This document shows positions 7,098-13,624 of a stretch of 18,843 bases of DNA, piece by piece. Location: positions 1 to 18,843 of the forward strand of contig NYXM01000120.1 of the NCBI GenBank assembly GCA_002685655.1, given 5' to 3'. Every line of letters begins with the position of its first letter. Position 1 is the first letter of the stretch. The DNA is from Planctomycetaceae bacterium. GTDB lineage: Bacteria > Planctomycetota > Planctomycetia > Pirellulales > Pirellulaceae. Both the position numbers and the translations under genes were made by a program. The notes below the pieces were generated by a model. The model was not told the DNA's origin. It made no database searches and saw nothing but the letters and a program-made list of their open reading frames with translations.

Positions 7098-9164
7098 GTG
7101 GTGACCAAGTACCATTCTCTTCAGTCGATCGTTAACTTCCGTGTTGGAATTGGCTTCACGCCGCTGTTGTTCATTGCGTTGTTCGTGGGAGTCTCCGGTT
7201 GCGGCCAACAAGTGGCCGAGCAAGCCCGGCAGCAGGCTGAGGCGGCGTTAGAGGAGGCGCGAACTGCGGAAGCGGAAGCAGAGCAATTACGTCAGGAACT
7301 GGAAGAGCTAAAGAAGAATTCCGAGGAACAAGCCGAGACGAACCAAGAGACGGCAGAGGCCGAGCCGGACGGTTCTGAAAGGTCGCCGGAAACCGAGCCT
7401 GGCACGGAATCTGAGCCCGCGCCAAAAGAAGAGTCTGCGACGTACGCATCACGCGTACCATTCGCCGTTGCCATCGATGATGTTGAACCGGTGGGGGCCG
7501 TCGATGATGAGGACCTCTTGACGGCTCAAGACAACAACGCCAATTGGTTGATGTACGGTCGCACCTACAACAGCCAACGTTACAGCGGGCTCGATCAGAT
7601 CAACAAAGACAACGTCTCAGATCTGTTGCCGGTCTGGACGTTTCAGACGGGTGTGCTGGACGGCTTTGAATGCACGCCCTTGGTGGTTGACGGCATCATG
7701 TACATCACGACGCCGTGGAACCACGCCTACGCGATCGATTGCAAGACGGGCTCGCAACTTTGGCACTACCAAAAGTCGCTGCCGGAGAACATGGCCCTCT
7801 GCTGCGACGCCGTCAATCGGGGCTTTGCCGTCTACGGCGAAAACCTGTACATGTCGACGCTCGACGCGCATCTCGTGTGCCTCGACAAAAACACCGGTGA
7901 AGAGATCTGGGACACAGCAATTACTGCCTACAACGAAAACGGCGAAGAGGAGCAAGACATCTACAAGATGGCATACAGTGCCACAGTCGCGCCGCTAGTG
8001 ATTAAAGGAAAAGTGATCATTGGCATTAGTGGCGCCGAGTATGGCATTCGTGGGTTCATCGACGCCTACAACGCGGAGACCGGTGAGCGCCAATGGCGCT
8101 TTTACACCGTGCCTGCGGAGGACGATGAGGCGGAACATGCCAAAGAGGCGCTGAAGTCGTGGGGAGAGAGTTCCTGGCTAACCGGAGGGGGCTCGGCATG
8201 GGTGACCGGGACGTACGACGCCGAATTGAACACACTTTACTGGGGCATCGGCAATCCTTCGCCTGACTTCAATGGCGAAGTTCGCAAGGGAGACAATCTC
8301 TACACCTGTTCTATCGTCGCCCTCAATCCCGATGACGGTACGTACAAGTGGCACTTTCAAAACAGCCCGCACGACGTGTGGGACTACGATGGAGTCAACA
8401 CGCCGGTACTGGTCGACATCGAGCGGGACGGTCAGCAGATCAAAGCTCTCGTCCAGGCGCATCGCAACGGGTACTTCTATTGCCTGAACCGCGAGAACGG
8501 AGAGTTTATCTACGGCAAACCGTTCTGCGAAGTCACTTGGTCTGACCGGACCAAAGGCGCAGACGGACTCGATCCCAAAACGGGCCGACCGTTCGTCAGC
8601 CCGGACGCGATGCCGACGGAAGAGGGCGTCCGTGTTTGCCCCGGCGCGGCGGGTGGTAAAGAATGGAATCCAATGGCGTATCATCCAGGCACCGGTTTGG
8701 CCTATGTACCGGTGATCGAGAATTGTGCAAAGTTCACTTCGGGCAAGGCGTTCTATATTAAAGGTCAACCCTACTGGGGAAGCTCGTTGACGTTGATCGA
8801 TGGCGAGGCGTCTGGCGCACTGCGGGCAATCGACGCAGCGACCGGCGAAATCAAATGGGACGTCGCTACGCGTTCTCCCATGGTTGCCGGAGCGCTCACC
8901 ACTGCGGGTGGATTGGTGCTCACCGGTGATGCCGAAGGATTCCTCACGGCCTACGACGCCAGCTCGGGTGAAGACCTGTGGCACTTCCAATGCGGATCAG
9001 GCCATCACGCTTCGCCGATCACGTACACGCTCGACGGCAAACAGTACCTTGCCGTGTGCGTAGGTTGGGGCGGCTGGACGGCCGGATTCGCTGGAGACGG
9101 CGCTCCGTGGCTACGCGACGGCCGCCGGGGGAACACGCTGTTTGTGTTTGCATTGCCCAAGTGA
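7098..9164 (+). CDS. lipid-anchored PQQ-dependent alcohol dehydrogenase, XoxF-like
   Basis: A 688-residue quinoprotein of the methanol/ethanol dehydrogenase family, which oxidises alcohols in the periplasm and passes electrons to a c-type cytochrome. The N terminus has a lipobox VSGC (Cys35), then a coiled coil rich in Ala/Glu/Gln (~36-85) and an acidic Glu/Pro/Ser linker (to ~112). The eight-bladed propeller follows, with Trp-docking signatures such as GSQLWHYQ, GERQWRFYT, GTYKWHFQ, GEIKWDV and GEDLWHFQ. The adjacent cysteines Cys235-Cys236 in LCCDAVNRG match the vicinal disulfide over PQQ. Metal and catalytic positions are Glu314 (GAEYGIRG), Asn386 (GNPSPDFNG) and Asp429 in WDYDGVN; the second acid, Asp431, is the hallmark of lanthanide-dependent enzymes, where calcium MxaF has Ala. 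Arg456 (AHRNGYFY) fits the active-site Arg. There is no fused cytochrome domain. GGAGG (7089-7093) precedes GTG at 7098, and GTG at 7101 is equally possible. It heads a unit with the next two genes. Substrate not determined. Confidence 0.9.
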   Translation: MVTKYHSLQSIVNFRVGIGFTPLLFIALFVGVSGCGQQVAEQARQQAEAALEEARTAEAEAEQLRQELEELKKNSEEQAETNQETAEAEPDGSERSPETEPGTESEPAPKEESATYASRVPFAVAIDDVEPVGAVDDEDLLTAQDNNANWLMYGRTYNSQRYSGLDQINKDNVSDLLPVWTFQTGVLDGFECTPLVVDGIMYITTPWNHAYAIDCKTGSQLWHYQKSLPENMALCCDAVNRGFAVYGENLYMSTLDAHLVCLDKNTGEEIWDTAITAYNENGEEEQDIYKMAYSATVAPLVIKGKVIIGISGAEYGIRGFIDAYNAETGERQWRFYTVPAEDDEAEHAKEALKSWGESSWLTGGGSAWVTGTYDAELNTLYWGIGNPSPDFNGEVRKGDNLYTCSIVALNPDDGTYKWHFQNSPHDVWDYDGVNTPVLVDIERDGQQIKALVQAHRNGYFYCLNRENGEFIYGKPFCEVTWSDRTKGADGLDPKTGRPFVSPDAMPTEEGVRVCPGAAGGKEWNPMAYHPGTGLAYVPVIENCAKFTSGKAFYIKGQPYWGSSLTLIDGEASGALRAIDAATGEIKWDVATRSPMVAGALTTAGGLVLTGDAEGFLTAYDASSGEDLWHFQCGSGHHASPITYTLDGKQYLAVCVGWGGWTAGFAGDGAPWLRDGRRGNTLFVFALPK

Positions 9165-9200
9165 ACGTCATCGGATTGTCAGTCGTTTGACCGGTAGGCT

Positions 9201-9205
9201 GGAGG
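9201..9205 (+). promoter_or_regulatory. ribosome-binding site
   Basis: GGAGG lies 10 nt before the ATG at 9216 in the 51-nt gap after the dehydrogenase. It fixes the start that gives a clean signal peptide. Confidence 0.6.
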
Positions 9206-9215
9206 AAGAAGTGGA

Positions 9216-11585
9216 ATGCCGGTGACCCTTAGCAGTCGATGCCTGGTCTTAGCCTGTTTGCTATTGCTCCTCGATTCGGGGCTTGCATGGCCGGACGAGA
9301 AGTCAAAGGAAGCCGATAACGAAACGCTCGTTGTATGCGCTGTCCCCACCGCTATGCCTCGCACCGGTCGCGGGCCGGACGAAAAGGCAATTGGCCTAGA
9401 TGTCGCGGTCGTGCAGCTCGTGGCGAAACAACTCGGTCGGCAGGTCGAGTGGCATTGGTGCGCCAGCGCGTCTTGCTCGTGGAAGTACATCCAAAATGGC
9501 CGCTGCGACGTAGTCATCGGCCAGCCGCATGGTTCGGGACCGTCGCGCGAACTCGCGTGGAGTACGCCATACTCCGGCAGCCGCTTCGGGCTCGTCGTCC
9601 ACAAGGACTCGCACGGCATCAGGTCTGTGGGAGACCTGAATGGCAAGCGAGTCGGAATCGTAAGCGGTTCAGTTGCTCTGTCGTCAGAGGACCACACGGC
9701 GATTCGTTTCAAGACGCGTGAGCAGATCCTGGACGAGTTTGTCGACCAGAAGCTGGATGCCGCGTTTGTCGATGACGATTTTGCGGCGTGGTATCTTCAC
9801 GAGCACCGGGAACTGCCGCTGCGCCGCGTGCCGGAATACGTTCCGCACCAGCGGTGGAATATGGCCTTTTCCGTCCGAGCAAAAGACAAGCGACTGCTGG
9901 CCGATATTGACCGCGCCTTGCGAATGGTCCTGTCCAATGGTCAGGTCAGCAAGGTTTTTTCCGAGCAAGGCGTCGCATACCGCGCTCCGTTCGCCAACAC
10001 GGACGGTCGCCAGGTTGCTTATGACGCCTGGAAGCGCATCCGCGAACGCGGTGAGCTGGTCGTCAGCATGGATCCCGCGAATCTGCCCTTTTCGAGCGCG
10101 AAAGAGGACCGACCGGGCTTGGACGTCGAGTTAGCCCGCGCCCTGGCCCGCGAGCTGGATCTCAGACTGCGCCTCGAGTGGATCGACGTGCAACGTGAGA
10201 CAGCGATTGGCGAGTTGCTCGACGGCGAATGCGATCTTGCTTTTGGCGCGGCGATCGATCCAGGCGCAGTCGATGATGAAGAGGAGCTGGCCGGCAAGGT
10301 GATCTACTCGAAGCCGTACTATGGGACAGGCTATTTGCTGGTCGTGCGCCGCGGTTTTTCGGGAAGCGGGCTGCGCGACGGTCCGTGTGTGAAGTCGCTA
10401 GTCGAGCTGAAGGGCGACAAATCACGGCGGTTGGGCACCGATGCCGGATCGGTCGCCGATTACTACCTTCGTCAGCATGGCTACCGGCGGCGGCTGTTTC
10501 GCACGCAGTTGGCCGTGCTCAAGTCGCTCCACGACGGCGGGATCGACTATGCCTACGTCTGGGCCAACGTCGGTTGGATATTGCACACGACACCCGAATT
10601 CGAGCTGGAGGTTGTTCCGGGTTATGTGCCGGAAGATCACTGGAACATCGCCATCGCGATGCGGCGGGGGGACGACGAGTTGAAGCATCACGTGGATGCG
10701 GCTGTCCAGAAGCTTGCCCAGAACGGCACGGTGTCGAGCGCGCTGAGCCGCTACCATGTGCCCCACTTTCCGCCCTTCGTGAAACCGCAACAAACCGGCG
10801 CCATTCACCGCAAGCCAACCGACCGTGGGCTCGAACCACAGATGCACCGTCGCCAGCGATCGAAAACAGACTACGGGGGTCTGCAGCGGTTACGATCGGC
10901 GGGTGAGTTGGTCGTCGGGTTGGACCACAACAATCTGCCCTTCTCGACAGTGCACCCCGAAGCATCCGGTTTGGACTACGAGATTGCAGGCCTGTTGGCC
11001 GAGCAGTTGGGCGTCTCGCTACGTGTCTATTGGGCCTACTCGTCGCACGATTCCTATCCGTCGAAGCTGGCCAATAAGAAGTTCTGCGACGTGATGCTGG
11101 GAGTGATGCCGGACGATCGGTTCGGTAAGCGGGTCATCTATTCGAAACCGTATTACTATGCTACATACCAGCATGTCGTTCGCGCCGATCGGGCGGCCCC
11201 AGCCGAAGATGCTCCCCTGGCAGTCCAGCGCGGAGTCGCGGTACACGGGCTTGACGGGCGTGACGTACGGGCTTATCCAACGCTCGAAGCGATCTTGTCG
11301 GCGGTAGCCAAGGGTGAAGAACAAACTGGCTACGTGATTTCGAGTCGCGGCCATTGGCTGGCCGAGCAACATTGGCCTGGGAAGTTGAAGTTCATCGGCG
11401 GTGGCTCGGAAGCGGTCGATCATTTTGGAATCTGCGCGGCGGTCCGAAAAGGAGATGACGACTTGAAAGCCGCGATCGATGAGGCTCTGAACGAACTGGC
11501 CAAGACAGGGAGGGTAGCCGAGGTTTTCAAGCGCTGGCATGTCCCGTATACAGAGGCTCAAGAAATGCCGACACGTTCACCATGA
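9216..11585 (+). CDS. triple MxaJ/XoxJ-like periplasmic solute-binding protein
   Basis: 789 residues: a Sec signal peptide (cleavage after GLA, residue 24) and three tandem family-3 solute-binding domains at ~38-257, ~279-520 and ~565-780. Each domain opens with a LVVxxxPxxxP-type strand (LVVCAVPTAMP, LVVSMDPANLPFS, LVVGLDHNNLPFS), continues with GLDxxxAxxLAxxL and a C-D-hydrophobic strand (GRCDVVIGQP, GECDLAFGAA, KFCDVMLGVM), then a PYYxxxY-like strand. It ends with a charged helix and a GxVxxxFxxxxVPY-type tail. This is the pattern of quinoprotein-dehydrogenase-associated substrate-binding proteins (TIGR03871; MxaJ, XoxJ), which are normally single-domain and are thought to help mature or activate the dehydrogenase rather than feed an ABC transporter. 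No permease or ATPase gene is present, supporting that role. The gene starts 51 nt after the dehydrogenase and overlaps the next gene by ATGA. Why three domains are needed is unknown. Confidence 0.88.
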   Translation: MPVTLSSRCLVLACLLLLLDSGLAWPDEKSKEADNETLVVCAVPTAMPRTGRGPDEKAIGLDVAVVQLVAKQLGRQVEWHWCASASCSWKYIQNGRCDVVIGQPHGSGPSRELAWSTPYSGSRFGLVVHKDSHGIRSVGDLNGKRVGIVSGSVALSSEDHTAIRFKTREQILDEFVDQKLDAAFVDDDFAAWYLHEHRELPLRRVPEYVPHQRWNMAFSVRAKDKRLLADIDRALRMVLSNGQVSKVFSEQGVAYRAPFANTDGRQVAYDAWKRIRERGELVVSMDPANLPFSSAKEDRPGLDVELARALARELDLRLRLEWIDVQRETAIGELLDGECDLAFGAAIDPGAVDDEEELAGKVIYSKPYYGTGYLLVVRRGFSGSGLRDGPCVKSLVELKGDKSRRLGTDAGSVADYYLRQHGYRRRLFRTQLAVLKSLHDGGIDYAYVWANVGWILHTTPEFELEVVPGYVPEDHWNIAIAMRRGDDELKHHVDAAVQKLAQNGTVSSALSRYHVPHFPPFVKPQQTGAIHRKPTDRGLEPQMHRRQRSKTDYGGLQRLRSAGELVVGLDHNNLPFSTVHPEASGLDYEIAGLLAEQLGVSLRVYWAYSSHDSYPSKLANKKFCDVMLGVMPDDRFGKRVIYSKPYYYATYQHVVRADRAAPAEDAPLAVQRGVAVHGLDGRDVRAYPTLEAILSAVAKGEEQTGYVISSRGHWLAEQHWPGKLKFIGGGSEAVDHFGICAAVRKGDDDLKAAIDEALNELAKTGRVAEVFKRWHVPYTEAQEMPTRSP

Positions 11586-12541
11586 CACCATCCGACGGCA
11601 TGACATCGCTTCATGGGCATTTCAGACCAGTGTCGGGCGACTGGTGTCTACGGGCACATGGGCACAGCTTGGGTCAGCGAGCCTCCAGATCCCAAATCGC
11701 CCGTGGGTCCGCTCTGCTCGACCCCCGCCACGCCTTGATGACTGGCGCCGGTCTGTCCGTTGCAGTCGTGTTAATGTTCGCCGCAAACACGTTGGCTGAC
11801 GACAACGAATCGCCGCAAGAGCCTTCACCAGAGCAAGTGGCCGCGCTGGCGGAAGGCAAGGCGATGTACCGCGGTCTGTGCAGCGGTTGCCACGGTGGCA
11901 GCGGTCGCGGCGGCAAAGGGCCGAACCTGACCGACGACCGCTGGCTACACGGCGACAAGGACGATGACATCGCCCGCGTCATCCAAAACGGCGTCCCAAA
12001 AACGACCATGAAGAAGCTTGGCGAATCGTTGAAAGATGAACAGATCGCAAAGATCATCGCCTATATTCGCCAATTGGGACGCGCGCCGGCTGACAAGAAT
12101 TGGCAACCGTACTTGTCTGGAGACGCGCAACTCGGCCAGCCGCTTTTCTTCGACGAGAAGGCCAAAGCCCAGTGCTCAAAATGCCACACTGTCAACAAGA
12201 AGGGCGGTCGCGTAGGCCCGGCACTGGATCGTATCGCCGTTCGCCGCTCGCCTGAGTACATCATGGAGTCAATCCTGCAATCCTCGAAGTTTATCGATCC
12301 GCAGTATGAAGCGGTGCAGGTCGTTACTGACGCGGGCAAGGTACTCAAAGGTCTGCGAGTCAACGAGTCGAATTTCAGCATCCAGTTTCGGGAAGAGAAT
12401 GGGCGTTTTCACTCGTTTCTCAAACGTGATCTGGAAGAGTTCCAGGTGCTCAAAACATCTCTCATGCCCGACAATTTCGCTGAGCAACTGACGGTCAAGC
12501 AGTTGCACGACCTGTTCGCGTTCTTGATGTCATTGGAATAG
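11582..12541 (+). CDS. dihaem cytochrome c, XoxG-like plus TIGR02603-like domain
   Basis: 319 residues from the ATG at 11582, which overlaps the upstream stop as ATGA and suggests coupled translation. Domain 1 (~82-168) is a class I cytochrome c: haem motif CSGCH (Cys100, Cys103, His104), GPNLTDDRWLHG, and Met143 in GVPKTTMKK as likely sixth ligand, the arrangement of XoxG-type acceptors. Domain 2 (~180-318) has CSKCH (Cys198, Cys201, His202), KKGGRVGPALD, ESILQSSKFIDPQY and SLMPDNF (Met295), matching the Planctomycetes/Verrucomicrobia haem-binding domain TIGR02603. The signal peptide MTGAGLSVAVVLMFAANTLA begins only at residue 53 (ATG 11738), so either the first 52 residues form an unusual extension or the true start is 11738, which lacks a Shine-Dalgarno site. 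Its probable job is to receive electrons from the quinoprotein two genes upstream. It converges on the DUF1559 gene with 13 nt between the stops. Confidence 0.88.
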   Translation: MTPSDGMTSLHGHFRPVSGDWCLRAHGHSLGQRASRSQIARGSALLDPRHALMTGAGLSVAVVLMFAANTLADDNESPQEPSPEQVAALAEGKAMYRGLCSGCHGGSGRGGKGPNLTDDRWLHGDKDDDIARVIQNGVPKTTMKKLGESLKDEQIAKIIAYIRQLGRAPADKNWQPYLSGDAQLGQPLFFDEKAKAQCSKCHTVNKKGGRVGPALDRIAVRRSPEYIMESILQSSKFIDPQYEAVQVVTDAGKVLKGLRVNESNFSIQFREENGRFHSFLKRDLEEFQVLKTSLMPDNFAEQLTVKQLHDLFAFLMSLE

Positions 12542-12554
12542 GTGATGCAGACCG

Positions 12555-13562
12555 TCAACCTCTGTGTGTCGAGCTACTCATTTGGGGAGCGGAATCGCCC
12601 CCAGAACGTGTCGCGAAGCTGCGCCAGATCTTCAGCTCCACTCCGTCACTGATGAACTGCACACTTCCGTCACAAAACACGACTCCTACTCCGCCGGGAT
12701 GGAAGCTGCGAGCTGTTGTAAGCCCCATCTGTTGCGTTATGTTCATGCAGTCCCACTGTGGCGCATTCGGGCCATAGTAATGGTTGTAAAGCGTGTTTCC
12801 GTAGTTGCCGATGATCCATTTCGCTCCACGAGTGCCGTACCAGCTCCCGTGCATCCGTGACGCGCAGGCCTGAGGTGTCGTGCTGTTTCTGTTTGAAAAC
12901 TCCCACATGTACCGCTGCAGGTTGCTCGGAGTGGCTACGCCAGTGAGTTGTCCAGGACCAACTGTGCGTTCGCTAAACACCGCTGTATGTGATGTTCCGT
13001 CGCGCACGTCGCGGAATGCGGTTCTAGAGGCCGTGTAAAAAACACCGTCGGACTTGTTGAGACTGCCAGAATCAGCCGTTCCGCTTCCGGAGGTGGCAAT
13101 GTAATTCGTCGCGCCGTACTCAGAGCCGGAAACTCGGCCAACTGAGGTGTCGCTCGGACAAAGAAACAAAGAAACAACTGTCCGTGCGGCTTTTAAGTTC
13201 GCCGACCCGTCCAAGACGGTCCCATTCGAGAGCGTAAACGTCGTGGGCGGGGAGGAAAAATCTACGTTGCTCCACGACGCAGTCTCTTCGCAGTACGGCA
13301 ACAAGTGTGTATGGGTCGAAAATACCATTGGAAAGGGTGCACCGCGTCCCGGTGGAAATCGCTTGTGTTCATCATGACTGTGGTGCAGCGCCAGTCCGAT
13401 TTGTTTCAGATTATTCCAGCACGACGCACGTCTCGCTGCCTCGCGACTCGCCTGAACTGCGGGCAACAAGATCGCCACCAAGATGCCGATAATGGCGATC
13501 ACGACCAGCACCTCAACGAGAGTGAAACCTCGTTCGATTTGCCGTTGAAGCTTGGAGCTCAT
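12555..13562 (-). CDS. DUF1559 prepilin-like protein
   Basis: 335 residues, standard length for this very large planctomycete family. A type IV pilin-like N terminus has the cleavage site RG/FTLVE (Gly12-Phe13, with Glu at +5), followed by a hydrophobic helix (residues 15-34) and [20 protein letters not shown], the usual continuation. The C-terminal signature [19 protein letters not shown] (286-304) is also typical. Members are probably processed by a prepilin peptidase and displayed as pseudopilins; their function is not known. GGGGAG lies 8 nt before the ATG. It follows the giant cytochrome gene by 62 nt on the same strand and may share its transcript. Genomes of this group carry many paralogues, so the neighbourhood says little about its partner. 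Confidence 0.93.
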   Translation of the reverse strand: MSSKLQRQIERGFTLVEVLVVIAIIGILVAILLPAVQASREAARRASCWNNLKQIGLALHHSHDEHKRFPPGRGAPFPMVFSTHTHLLPYCEETASWSNVDFSSPPTTFTLSNGTVLDGSANLKAARTVVSLFLCPSDTSVGRVSGSEYGATNYIATSGSGTADSGSLNKSDGVFYTASRTAFRDVRDGTSHTAVFSERTVGPGQLTGVATPSNLQRYMWEFSNRNSTTPQACASRMHGSWYGTRGAKWIIGNYGNTLYNHYYGPNAPQWDCMNITQQMGLTTARSFHPGGVGVVFCDGSVQFISDGVELKIWRSFATRSGGDSAPQMSSSTHRG

Positions 13563-13624
13563 GGAGGCGTCTCCCCACCGATGCCGTCAGTCAGTTATGA
13601 ACGGGAACAAGACGTCAGGTTTCG

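Noticed and set aside
8178..8990. 270-codon minus-strand open frame
   Set aside because: Antisense shadow of the PQQ dehydrogenase, which carries catalytic and propeller motifs in the plus frame.
9216..11585. ABC amino-acid transporter binding protein
   Set aside because: No permease or ATPase gene is adjacent, and the gene is sandwiched between a quinoprotein dehydrogenase and a cytochrome, the context of MxaJ/XoxJ-type proteins.
12542..12554. Terminator between the convergent cytochrome and DUF1559 genes
   Set aside because: Only 13 bases separate the stops and no hairpin or T-run is visible there.
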